A stretch of 64,000 nucleotides of DNA from Ruegeria arenilitoris (GTDB lineage: Bacteria > Pseudomonadota > Alphaproteobacteria > Rhodobacterales > Rhodobacteraceae): assembly GCF_013035425.1 (NCBI RefSeq), contig NZ_WQHX01000001.1, positions 124,001 to 188,000 of the forward strand. The letters run 5' to 3'. A program made the translations under genes and the position numbers. Position 1 is the stretch's first letter, and the number at the start of each line of letters is the position of its first letter. The notes beneath the pieces are model-generated. The model searched no databases, had not been told where the DNA came from, and was given only the letters and a program-made list of their open reading frames with translations. This document shows positions 27,614 through 36,061 of the stretch, piece by piece.

Positions 27614-30385
27614 ATGATGCCTAAAGATATATCGACGCGGGGACATCTGACAACCGCAATAAATCGCGGTTACCATTTGGGTGATCTTGTCCCGCTCATT
27701 CCCGTCGGCGCTGCGTTGAAGCCCGAAACACGCAATCAAGACGGATCGGTAAATCCACCTTTGGAACTGGAACCAAACGCCTTCGGCAAGACACCAGGTA
27801 AATTTATTACAACGTCTACAGGCGGTTATTGGATGCGCCGTCGGGCTTGGAATAGCACCGACATCACCGATGCTGAAGTCATCGGTCACGATCTGGCAGG
27901 GGCATCACTTGGCCTTAAAATGGGCATCAATCTGGCGGGTTTTGATGTCGATATTACAGACCAAGCCGCAATGGACCTAATTCGACCTGCGCTTATTCAG
28001 GCGGGCGTTGAAGGGCCGATTAGGATAGGCCGAGCGCCGAAGGCCCTGTGGCTTTTCCGCGTCCACGGCGATCCGATTAAATTCCGCCAGATACCTTTGA
28101 CGGGCGGACATCTGATTGAAGTGCTTGGCGTGCGGTCCAGTGGCAACCCATCACAGGCCGCAGCATTGGGCCAACACCCGTCTGGTTCCTTCTACAATTG
28201 GGAAGGTTACGCGCCGAACGACCTGCCCCCGATAGACGGCTTGCCAGTTATCGACCAAGCGGGAATGGATCGCATCTTGGATGCGACTTTGGGCGTCGCT
28301 TCACTGGTCGGAATGGTGCCTGCGAAATCCGAATACGAGACAGGCGGCAATCCCGAAACGTCATCAATGGGACTGCACGCCGATCCAGAGATTTGCGCGC
28401 GCATAATGGAACTGATGCCCAATGATGAATCCGTGGATTGGGACGGCTGGAAAATCCGCGTCGGAATTCCGCTCTACAACGCGATTGGCGTTGAATTAGG
28501 TTGGCCGCTGTTTGAAGCGTGGTCGAAGAAATCCCCAGCCTATGACCCGCACACGACCGAACGCACGTGGCATCGGGAAATGTGGCCCAACAATATGACC
28601 AGCGGTTTCGGCTCGCTTGTGAAGCGGCTGCGCACGGCTATGGGCGGCACGTTACCAGCCGACCTAGAAGGCAGCTTGGTGAAGCGGAGATTTGACCACG
28701 CCAAAGGCCAGCACAATTCAGCCAGTGCAGCCCCTGCCCTGCCATCTGTAGAGGACGATGACTATCAAAGCCCATTGGCTGACCACGTGCGTGAACACCT
28801 GTTCCCATTGGTCACGATGTCGCCGCTGGATGTGGATGCAAATCTGGACCGCCTGTCAGGTACTTTCGGCATCGGCAAGCAAACGTTGAAGGCCGAGCTA
28901 AAACGCATCCGACAACAGATGCAATCGGTCCAAATCGCGGGCGACTTTACCAACATTGACGTCATGCGTGACCAATGGTTCGCGGGTTGTGTTTACGTCG
29001 TAAAGCGCAACAAAATCTTTTCGCCCCACTATGGTCTGTTGGACCAAAAGCAGTTCAAAGCGACTTATGGCGGGGCGGTGTTTCAGATGTCGCGCGATGG
29101 TCAGGCGACCACAACCGACGCTTGGAAGGCATTCACTGAAAACCGTGTAATGAGATTTCCGCAAGCCGAATTTACCTGCTTTCGACCTGAATACGACTTC
29201 GGCGCAATCGTGACGCGTGCGGACGGCAGCACAGCCGTGAACACGCTCAAGATGCCCAACATACCATTCGACAACAAACCGCCCGAACCGTTCCTGACCC
29301 ATCTGGAAAAGCTACTGCCCAACCGACGCGACCGCGAAATTCTGCTGTCGTGGATGGCCGCTGTCGTTCAGAACACGGGCCGCAAGCTGATGTGGTCACC
29401 CGTCCTGCAAGGCACCGAAGGCAACGGCAAGTCGTTCATTATGAAAGTGATGGAATATTGCGTTGGCCAGAACCTGACGCATTGGGTCAACCCCGAAGAT
29501 ATGCACGAAAAGTACAACGGCTATCTGGCAGAAAATCTGCTGATATGCGTTGAAGAAATCCATATGTCCGACCGCCGCGAAATCTTGGACCGCCTGAAAA
29601 AGTACATCACAGGCGACCGCGTTGAAATCCGCAATATGAACGAAAACAAAATCACGATGGATGTGCTGGCCGTCTTTATGTTCTGCACGAATTACAAAGA
29701 CGCCATTTTGAAATCTGTGAATGACCGTCGGTTTGCCGTGTTCTTCACCGCGCAACAAACAGCCTACGACATCGAAGCGCACGGTATGGATGCGGAGTAT
29801 TTCCGCAATCTCTGGACGTGGGCAAACAATGGGGGGATGGCATCCATCCTTGGCTATCTCAAAACGTACCGCATCACCGATGCCAACCATCCGCTGATTG
29901 GCGCAACGCGTGCGCCGAAGACATCCAGCAATGAAGAAGCTGTTGAGGCATCAATGGGCAGCTATGAGGCAATGATTTTAGATTTGGTTGAAGAAGGTCA
30001 CCCCGGTTTTTTGAACGGCTGGATTAACGCGGACATTCTTTGGTTGATGATGGAAGACAGAATGCATATGCGGCCCAATTTCCGCGCAATCAGTTCGGCG
30101 CTGACAAATTTGGGCTATCAGAAAGTTAAGCCGCGCGTTCGTCTGCTATCTGGTGACCGTAGATTGACGCAGTTATATAGCAAGCAGCCTATGTCTACAG
30201 ACGGCCCGTCAATTATAGAACGTTACAACGCGGACCAAATTATCAAGCCGTGGATAAATACCAGCGAAATTAAAGTACCGATGGCTGATTATAATGCGGC
30301 TGTAGAGTTAATGGACGGTACGAAATTAACGTATGGTTTTGTTGTAACGCTTCCAAACACACAATTTCGGTTCACGGATCACTAA
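27614..30385 (+). CDS. Primase-polymerase / D5-like helicase fusion replication protein
   Basis: A 923-residue replication initiator-like protein. Residues about 60-220 look like a bifunctional primase-polymerase domain (NLAGFDVDITDQAAMDLI with the D-x-D metal pair, PIRIGRAPKALWLF, and the GQHPSGSFYNWEG loop with the catalytic His). Residues about 258-335 match the PriCT_2 linker (PNDESVDWDGWKIRVGIPLY). The C-terminal helicase (DUF5906, P4/D5-type superfamily 3) has Walker A GTEGNGKS near residue 600, Walker B-like NLLICVEEIH and sensor 1 VFMFCTNYKDAI. P4 alpha-like proteins of this build replicate satellites and plasmids from a linked origin. A ribosome site (GTAAGG) precedes the ATG and a hairpin terminator follows at once. 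Confidence 0.9.
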   Translation: MMPKDISTRGHLTTAINRGYHLGDLVPLIPVGAALKPETRNQDGSVNPPLELEPNAFGKTPGKFITTSTGGYWMRRRAWNSTDITDAEVIGHDLAGASLGLKMGINLAGFDVDITDQAAMDLIRPALIQAGVEGPIRIGRAPKALWLFRVHGDPIKFRQIPLTGGHLIEVLGVRSSGNPSQAAALGQHPSGSFYNWEGYAPNDLPPIDGLPVIDQAGMDRILDATLGVASLVGMVPAKSEYETGGNPETSSMGLHADPEICARIMELMPNDESVDWDGWKIRVGIPLYNAIGVELGWPLFEAWSKKSPAYDPHTTERTWHREMWPNNMTSGFGSLVKRLRTAMGGTLPADLEGSLVKRRFDHAKGQHNSASAAPALPSVEDDDYQSPLADHVREHLFPLVTMSPLDVDANLDRLSGTFGIGKQTLKAELKRIRQQMQSVQIAGDFTNIDVMRDQWFAGCVYVVKRNKIFSPHYGLLDQKQFKATYGGAVFQMSRDGQATTTDAWKAFTENRVMRFPQAEFTCFRPEYDFGAIVTRADGSTAVNTLKMPNIPFDNKPPEPFLTHLEKLLPNRRDREILLSWMAAVVQNTGRKLMWSPVLQGTEGNGKSFIMKVMEYCVGQNLTHWVNPEDMHEKYNGYLAENLLICVEEIHMSDRREILDRLKKYITGDRVEIRNMNENKITMDVLAVFMFCTNYKDAILKSVNDRRFAVFFTAQQTAYDIEAHGMDAEYFRNLWTWANNGGMASILGYLKTYRITDANHPLIGATRAPKTSSNEEAVEASMGSYEAMILDLVEEGHPGFLNGWINADILWLMMEDRMHMRPNFRAISSALTNLGYQKVKPRVRLLSGDRRLTQLYSKQPMSTDGPSIIERYNADQIIKPWINTSEIKVPMADYNAAVELMDGTKLTYGFVVTLPNTQFRFTDH

Positions 30386-30430
30386 TGGTTCACAATGAGT
30401 TGGTGATTGTGAACCACATTTTTTCTTTTG
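30386..30430 (+). terminator. Rho-independent terminator after the primase-helicase gene
   Basis: A perfect 11-bp inverted repeat, TGGTTCACAAT (30386-30396) and ATTGTGAACCA (30406-30416), with a 9-base loop, begins one base after the stop codon and is followed by a T-rich tract. The stem word GTTCACA/TGTGAAC recurs nearby (TGTGAACC and GTGAACCACAT at about 30545-30570), so it may double as a protein-binding sequence. Confidence 0.75.
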
Positions 30431-31574
30431 TTCTTATGCTCTTATACTCTACTGGTTCTTGGTTCTTAATAAGTAGTAGTAGTAGTAGAATAAAGGGATA
30501 CGGTTAAGAGAAATAAAGAACAGTAGAGAACAGACCTAAAAACGTCTGTGAACCTGTTCCAGTGAACCACATCAGCAGCACCAGCAATATAGGACAAGAC
30601 TTAGAGGTTTGCTGCGCGACACGTCCTAGCGTGATGGTGATCAGGTCAGGCGAAACGTCCTAGTTATCCTAGCCACAGCCACACACACCGACCACGACAT
30701 CTGATCGCCAACACCATATCCACATTCGTTTTGGTTTATGACTAGGTACCAGTTGAAACTCTCATTCAGGAACCACACACGATGCGTCATCATCCACATT
30801 TCACGTGATCGCATCGATTTGGTTCGATGATGTGAAATGTATATACATTTGCTGCACGACCAAGCGACCGCGTTCGTTCAAGCGTGGGGAGGGTATGACC
30901 AAACCGAGTTCGAGGGGGCCGCACCGCGCGGGGTCCAATGATTCAATAACAAACCTCAAAAATGCCGATATGAAAAAATCTTATATCTACCGTTCTAAGG
31001 GGTCGTACCGTTCCAGAACTGATATCAAATTTTATCAGATAATGAGATTTTATTGTCAAATAAATTTAATTAGTTATAATTCACATCGACTCGCGCCTGC
31101 CGACGCGCAGGGGGGGGTAATATGGCTCTTTTTAGAGCTTTACGGCGGGGGGACACGAGACCAACGTGAGTGATTGGTGAAAACGATCACGCGTCAGACC
31201 CCCTAATCCAGCCAAATTTCCCCACTCTCCGATGTGGTTTGCACTACCGGTGGCTGAACTTGCGTTCATTTCGCATTCTTTGATCTCCGATGCTTTTGAA
31301 AGCCGGCCAATTACTTATTCTGATCTGCCCATCCGTTGCTCATCCAGGAAGATTGTCAGAAATTCGCATATTATTGACGTCGTTTCGCAAGTAACGCTCG
31401 GATATATGACTATTTCGACTTCAAGCTGATTAGTCTTGTGAGTGAAAAGGGTTGGTAATGAAGGTCTTTTTGACTGTGGCAACGCCTCTGGGTGATCTAG
31501 ATATTTTGCTCGCACGGATGTCCGTTCCTACACACAAAATGCGAATACTTTCCGCAATTGATTTCAAAGACTGA
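30431..31574. other. Gene-free, AT-rich, repeat- and hairpin-rich region; candidate replication origin
   Basis: I see no credible gene in these 1.1 kb. It contains an AGT trinucleotide run (30472-30488), recurring GGTTCTT and GTGAACC words, two copies of a TTTGCTGCRCGAC word (about 30607 and 30848), two ACGTCCTAG words, and a large imperfect hairpin (30796-30840). It also has an AT-rich stretch with CTGATA/TATCAG near 31020-31080 and an eight-G run near 31113. P4-like elements place the origin and initiator-binding repeats beside the alpha gene, so an origin is plausible. The open frames here are short and lack family features. Confidence 0.5.
30796..30840. repeat. Large imperfect inverted repeat
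   Basis: ACATTTCAC (30796-30804) pairs perfectly with GTGAAATGT (30832-30840). Inside it CATCGA and TCGATG form a second perfect 6-bp arm pair, giving a nearly continuous 45-base hairpin with a six-base loop. No T-run follows, so it is not a simple terminator; a structured RNA or an initiator-binding site is more likely. Confidence 0.6.
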
Positions 31575-33767
31575 ATGGCTATGAAACGGCAACTTGAACT
31601 CTTTCCAAAATTACCGAGCGACAAACAGCTTTTGTCCGACTTTCCCGAGTTAGCTGCAGAGTTTCATCGCACTGAGAACGGCTCGAAGACGCCTGAAGAC
31701 TTTACCAAGGGAACTTCGAAAAAAGTTTGGTGGCGTTGCCAAAATGGACACGAATGGTCTGCGCCAATATCCAATAGGACAAGACTGGGTAATGGTTGTC
31801 CGTATTGCTCGGGTAAGTTGGCAACGGCTGAAAACAACTTGGAAGTCGCAAACCCTTCGCTGTGCAAAGAGTGGAACAACGAAAAAAACAAAAAAAAGCC
31901 AAGGGACTATACCCCGCGTAGTTCCGCGAAAGTTTGGTGGCGATGCGAGAAAGGACACGATTGGCAGGCTCCCATCAGTAACAGAAACTCATCGCAAAAT
32001 ACCATTCTTCGCGGCTGTCCTTATTGCACAAACAGAAAAGTATGTGGTGACAATAACTTTGCGTTTTTGCATCCCGAAATGGCGAGAGAGTGGCATCCGG
32101 AAAACAAAGAACAACCCGAAAAGGTTCTGGCTACTTCAAACAAGAAAGTTCGTTGGAAATGCTCTGAGGGGCATACTTGGCGCGAAAGCCCAAGCAACAG
32201 GGCTATGCGGGTATATGGATGCCCTGAGTGTTCCAAGGAAATTCGCGGTGACTCTTATCGAAAGGCTACTGAGCATCAGAATCTCCAAACGGAGAACCCG
32301 ACCGTTTGTAAAGAATGGCATCACGACAAGAATGAGAAACCGCCGAGTTTCTATGTGTCGGGGAGCAATGATGTAGTTTGGTGGCGTTGTCAAAATGGTC
32401 ATGAGTGGCAAGCAGCAATTTATTCTCGAACCAATCCAAACGACGGAGTTGGTACGGGTTGTTCATTTTGTTCGGGCAGACGAGCCAGTGCCGAGCGAAA
32501 CCTCGCGACCAACCATCCAGACGTTGCCGCCGAGTGGCATCCTACAAAGAACAAACTTAACCCAACAGACGTAACGCCTAAATCAAACAAGGTGGTCTGG
32601 TGGCGCTGTGAGAATGGTCACGAATGGAAGACAGATATTGCCACGAGGACAATGCAAGGAACTGTCTGTCCGAAGTGCAGCAACCGCATCCAGTACTCGA
32701 AAAACGAAATTCGAATTCTGACAGAGTTACATGCATTAGTAGGCGACGTTGAATGGCGTCATAAAATCGACGGTGTCGAAGTTGATGTCTACCTACCCAG
32801 TTTATCAGTTGCGATAGAGTACGATGGTGATTACTGGCACCGCGACAAGGAGGAAAAAGACAAGAAGAAGCAGACGATTATTCAGGCTCGCGGCATAAAA
32901 CTGTTCAGAGTAAGGGAAGCGCCACTGCCTGCATTGTCAGATGAAGATATTATCGTTCCTGGCGGTTCGCTCCTTAGCAAGGAAACTATGAACGAATTGG
33001 TTTTGCGTGTTGGACTAGAGAAGATAGCAGAAGATCGCTACCTCTCGCATTCTGACTTTTTGAACGATGACTTGTATCGCAAGTATCTAGACTTATTCCC
33101 GTCGCCACTCCCTGAGAAATCGTTGGCGAGCCTGAATCCAACGCTTGCCGCAGAATGGCATCCAAAACGAAACAGACCTCTCACTCCATCGAACTTCACC
33201 GCACGTTCTGGTCATAAAGTATGGTGGCAGTGCGATAAGGGTCACGAATGGGAGGCGTCAATAGGGATGAGAGACTACTACAACGCGAAATGCCCTTGCT
33301 GTAGTGGAAGGAAAGCAACTCCGGAAAACTGTATGGCGGTGACCCGCCCCGATATGGCCGCGGTTTGGCACCCAAAGAGAAATGGTGAAGCTACGCCAGA
33401 AAATACAAAGGCTGGCTCAGGGATAAAACGCTGGTGGCTATGCTCGCAAAACCCTGACCACGAATGGCAGCAAACACCCGACAAATTGCAACACCATCTC
33501 CCGGACAACTTCTGCCCACATTGTCGTGAAGAGCGAAATCCGCCGTTGGCGTCCACCCACCCCGAAATCGCTCGGATGTGGCATCCAACCAAAAACGGCA
33601 AAGTTACTCCTGATGACGTCAAAAGCGGCTCTTCCACATATCGCTGGTGGGTATGTCCAGAAAATCAACGCCACGAATGGGAGAATTCGCCAAGCAATTT
33701 AGCAAACCCGAACCGAAAACTCGGCTACTGCCCATTTTGTACCGGACGTCGTGTGTTCAAAGGGTAG
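31575..33767 (+). CDS. Eight-repeat zinc-ribbon protein with internal Vsr/DUF559-like nuclease domain
   Basis: A 730-residue protein with eight DUF4379-like treble-clef/zinc-ribbon repeats, each of the form hP.laxeWHp.kN..P.d...s..kvwWrC..GHeW......R....gCp.C. Five repeats occupy about residues 20-372 and three about residues 515-728. Between them (about residues 374-490) lies a restriction-endonuclease-like domain: SKNEIRIL, then VEVDVYLPSLSVAIEYDGDYWH, then KKQTIIQARGIKLFRVRE. This matches the Vsr/DUF559 arrangement of D, E-x-D and K. The zinc repeats probably recognise nucleic acid and position the nuclease. An isolated gene in a mobile element suggests a one-gene defence or interference role, but this is inference. 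A second possible start lies two codons on. Confidence 0.85.
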   Translation: MAMKRQLELFPKLPSDKQLLSDFPELAAEFHRTENGSKTPEDFTKGTSKKVWWRCQNGHEWSAPISNRTRLGNGCPYCSGKLATAENNLEVANPSLCKEWNNEKNKKKPRDYTPRSSAKVWWRCEKGHDWQAPISNRNSSQNTILRGCPYCTNRKVCGDNNFAFLHPEMAREWHPENKEQPEKVLATSNKKVRWKCSEGHTWRESPSNRAMRVYGCPECSKEIRGDSYRKATEHQNLQTENPTVCKEWHHDKNEKPPSFYVSGSNDVVWWRCQNGHEWQAAIYSRTNPNDGVGTGCSFCSGRRASAERNLATNHPDVAAEWHPTKNKLNPTDVTPKSNKVVWWRCENGHEWKTDIATRTMQGTVCPKCSNRIQYSKNEIRILTELHALVGDVEWRHKIDGVEVDVYLPSLSVAIEYDGDYWHRDKEEKDKKKQTIIQARGIKLFRVREAPLPALSDEDIIVPGGSLLSKETMNELVLRVGLEKIAEDRYLSHSDFLNDDLYRKYLDLFPSPLPEKSLASLNPTLAAEWHPKRNRPLTPSNFTARSGHKVWWQCDKGHEWEASIGMRDYYNAKCPCCSGRKATPENCMAVTRPDMAAVWHPKRNGEATPENTKAGSGIKRWWLCSQNPDHEWQQTPDKLQHHLPDNFCPHCREERNPPLASTHPEIARMWHPTKNGKVTPDDVKSGSSTYRWWVCPENQRHEWENSPSNLANPNRKLGYCPFCTGRRVFKG

Positions 33768-34067
33768 GAAGTGTAAATTAAACGCAAGGCTTCTTTTGCA
33801 CTCGGCATCGCGCTTTGGGTGAACGCTGAAGAAATTGGCGTTCTGATTTTGAAAGCGGGCGAACCCGTGATCCAGACTGCGATTTGGTCTGCGGCTGAAG
33901 GCGTTCTGGATACTGTTTACGAAACCCTGTGGCGGCATCGGATCGACCTTGTGCGGCAGATGCTTCGGCACGAAGCCAACCCGCAAAAAATTGACCGTCT
34001 GTTTTTCTCACAACGTCTTTCCCACCATCATCCGTGCATTGAATTAGTAAGACCTTAACATAGCAAA
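33768..34067 (+). other. Intergenic stretch with a possible gene remnant
   Basis: After the nuclease gene an open frame runs to a stop near 34056 and encodes ALGIALWVNAEEIGVLILK followed by a helical segment ending in RHEANPQKIDRLFF. It lacks an ATG; only a GTG at 33819 or rare starts are available. No family was recognised. It could be the tail of a lost gene or a short real gene of 79 codons; I cannot decide. Confidence 0.3.
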
Positions 34068-34156
34068 GTCAGCAGGGTTTATTCCCATACTATTGCCTCC
34101 CTGCTGACCCAGCCCGCCACGATACCCCGCAACGGTCGTGGCGGGCTTTAAAAAAG
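34068..34156 (+). terminator. Two consecutive hairpins, the second a strong terminator
   Basis: Hairpin 1: GTCAGCAGGG (34068-34077) and CCCTGCTGAC (34099-34108), perfect 10-bp stem, 21-base loop. Hairpin 2: GCCCGCCACGA (34112-34122) and TCGTGGCGGGC (34136-34146), perfect 11-bp stem, followed by TTTAAAAAAG. Hairpin 2 can terminate transcription from the nuclease side and, with its flanking A-run, also from the HNH side. Hairpin 1 is too long-looped for a terminator and may be part of a structured transcript. Confidence 0.7.
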
Positions 34157-34188
34157 CCCCGCATACTACCGATCCCTATAGCGTTCAC

Positions 34189-34965
34189 TCAATCTTGGTC
34201 ATCCCACTCGGTTTCGAACTTGTTACCTTTGGATACGTTCTCAAAAGCAGATATTACCCGCAGGTTCCAAGGTACGTGTAGACCTGAAATATTCTCGCCT
34301 TGAAGCGGAACGATGTGGTCAACGTGATGCTGCTCTCCAGTTTCGTATTCTAAATTTGTTCGCATCGCATAAGCGAGACGCATTTCAGCTCTCTGCTCTT
34401 TGGTTAGCCAGTTCGGCGTTCGATCCATTTTCGCGGCGCGACGTACCGCGTTCTCAGCGGCACGGATTTCGGGATTTGCTTTTTTATACGCGCGCATTCT
34501 GGCGTTGTTTTTTTCCCGATCACGCTCCGCTCTTGCGGCAATTCGGTCAGGATGTCTTTTGCGATACGCCTGTTGGCGTTCTGCCGCCCACTCGGGATTG
34601 GCTTTATGATAAGCTGCCGAGCGTTCAATGTGCTTGCGAGTGTATTCGGGACAAACGCCATACTTTTCTCTGTATGACACCACGGAGCGTTCTAACGCCT
34701 TTTCCCGACATTTTTCAGGGTTACGCCAATAGTAAGCCTTAGCGTTTTTTCTACCAAGTTCTTTGCCACGTTCGCTTGTGTCATATTTGTGCGAGATTTC
34801 TTTTCTGCGATGTGGGTTGTCTTTGTTCCAATTCGTCGCCTTGCTAATCCTGCACGGTTTGCAAACGCGGCCATCTGGCAGACCAGTTTTCTTAGCTAAG
34901 TACCAATGCTCAGCGTTCGCGGGCTTATCCTCTCCGCACACTTTACAAGTCTTCGTCTTATCCAT
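34189..34965 (-). CDS. HNH endonuclease with zinc finger and basic repeats
   Basis: A 258-residue protein. The N-terminus has a CxxC...CxxC finger (KTCKVCGEDKPAN ... RVCKPCRI). The middle is a long, highly basic helical region with repeated Y..xNPE/HPDR units (YYWRNPEKCREKA, YHKANPEWAAERQQAY, RKRHPDRIAARAE, YKKANPEIRAAE), which probably contact DNA. The C-terminal HNH nuclease core is HHVDHIVPLQG, then HVPWNLRVISAFENVSKGNKF. It may be a homing, nicking or defence endonuclease. The start MDKTKTCKVCG is chosen because it begins just before the finger; a longer frame adds 13 residues. Confidence 0.85.
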   Translation of the reverse strand: MDKTKTCKVCGEDKPANAEHWYLAKKTGLPDGRVCKPCRISKATNWNKDNPHRRKEISHKYDTSERGKELGRKNAKAYYWRNPEKCREKALERSVVSYREKYGVCPEYTRKHIERSAAYHKANPEWAAERQQAYRKRHPDRIAARAERDREKNNARMRAYKKANPEIRAAENAVRRAAKMDRTPNWLTKEQRAEMRLAYAMRTNLEYETGEQHHVDHIVPLQGENISGLHVPWNLRVISAFENVSKGNKFETEWDDQD

Positions 34966-35092
34966 CGTCAAGTCGCTCGTTAAACCGTTTTCTAAACTCA
35001 GCACCCCACTAGCTGCGAAATAGGAAATTGGCTCGGTCTACGCTTGTGATTTTCTGCCAACTGCGACGCCAAAGTTCGATTTGATGGCGCAC

Positions 35093-35121
35093 AAAAAAAG
35101 TCCCGCGCAATGGCGGGACTT
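35093..35121 (-). terminator. Rho-independent terminator for leftward transcription
   Basis: AAGTCCCGC (35098-35106) and GCGGGACTT (35113-35121) form a perfect 9-bp stem with a six-base loop. Read on the minus strand the stem is followed by a run of T residues (A-run at 35093-35099 on the plus strand). It would stop the leftward operon at 36818-35385 before the HNH gene. Confidence 0.8.
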
Positions 35122-35384
35122 AGTCAGGGAATTTGGAGTGTAAAACGTCGAATAACTTAGGTGATACGCGCCAACATCATCATTGGATCAACACCGAAAC
35201 GGCCGCAAAGGATTGAACGTCACAAGCCAAGACTGCCATTTCAGCGGGCTGTGCGTCAGGACCGCTTTGATAAATTGTATACCTTCAATCGAGAAGCGAC
35301 TTCAGCAACGGTCGGCGCTGATATTTTGTCTGAATTTCCGCATATGTCGTTCTTTCGGATAGGCAGGTGGTAGGTAGTTGCTGA

Positions 35385-35687
35385 TTAGGACAACAAGGCT
35401 CCAAGAACCGCACCGATTATGACCGAGACAATAGCAACGCAGGCTGACCAATACGTTGTGCGTTGTGCTATTTTCTCTTGTTGTTCCGCTGCGCGTCGAT
35501 CCAATTCCATTTGTGATAAAGCAGCCGCTTCAAGGATTGCGCCGTGATTGGGTTGGAGTTTTGCCTTCGTAGTCTCAACACGCAGCTTGAAGTCAGATTT
35601 AGCCGCAAGTATCTTTTTGGTCTCGTTCTCATCCTTAACCACAACGTCATCGCCATCATTGAATATTTGGTAGCGACCATCTTTCAT
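35385..35687 (-). CDS. Small tail-anchored membrane protein, unknown
   Basis: A 100-residue protein with a soluble N-terminal part (MKDGRYQIFNDGDDVVVKDE), a helical Glu/Ala/Gln-rich middle and one C-terminal TM helix (WSACVAIVSVIIGAVLGALLS). The ATG at 35687 has GGGG five bases upstream; a GTG five codons earlier is an alternative. No family was recognised. It is the last gene of a leftward run of small genes in the element. Confidence 0.6.
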   Translation of the reverse strand: MKDGRYQIFNDGDDVVVKDENETKKILAAKSDFKLRVETTKAKLQPNHGAILEAAALSQMELDRRAAEQQEKIAQRTTYWSACVAIVSVIIGAVLGALLS

Positions 35688-35707
35688 AACATCCCCATTC
35701 ACATTCT

Positions 35708-36061
35708 CTAATCGTCACATTTTACGTCGTAGTAAACCACCAAAGGCGGATATAAATCCGATTCAATGTTACCGTAAACGCCAACAACTTTGTCTTCTTC
35801 CCGAGACAATACTTTGTATCTGGGTGCATCTGAGTAGTCCCAGCACGAAAACGGAGGTGGGCTGTGCCAGCATTGGTAATCGCGCTGCACGGGTTTTCCA
35901 GTTTCAACGCCGCGGCCCTGATGAACCGCCCAACCATCGCCAAATATGAACGTTTCTTTCTGACCTGAACTAGTAAAATAAGTGCAAGTTACTTCTTGAT
36001 CAGACGCATATGCAGCGGTCACAACCAAAAATATGACCCCCGCTATTGTCCGTTTCATCAA
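35708..36061 (-). CDS. Small exported Cys-containing protein, unknown
   Basis: A 117-residue protein with a signal peptide (MMKRTIAGVIFLVVTAAYAS) and a compact mature part rich in Trp, Tyr and Cys (VTCTYFTSSG, DYQCWHSPPPFSCWDY, YYDVKCDD). The even Cys count suggests disulfides in the periplasm. It follows the stop of the next upstream gene directly. Function unknown. Confidence 0.6.
   Translation of the reverse strand: MMKRTIAGVIFLVVTAAYASDQEVTCTYFTSSGQKETFIFGDGWAVHQGRGVETGKPVQRDYQCWHSPPPFSCWDYSDAPRYKVLSREEDKVVGVYGNIESDLYPPLVVYYDVKCDD

Noticed and set aside
30472-30488. AGT trinucleotide run considered as a CRISPR-like or phase-variation repeat
   Set aside because: Too short, no spacers, and not inside or just before a gene.
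30805-31173. 122-codon open frame in the region after the primase gene
   Set aside because: Odd composition, crosses the G-run and AT-rich repeats, starts inside the nested hairpin, and has no family features.
35161-35373. 70-codon plus-strand frame
   Set aside because: No ribosome site or recognisable motif and isolated orientation; considered chance.
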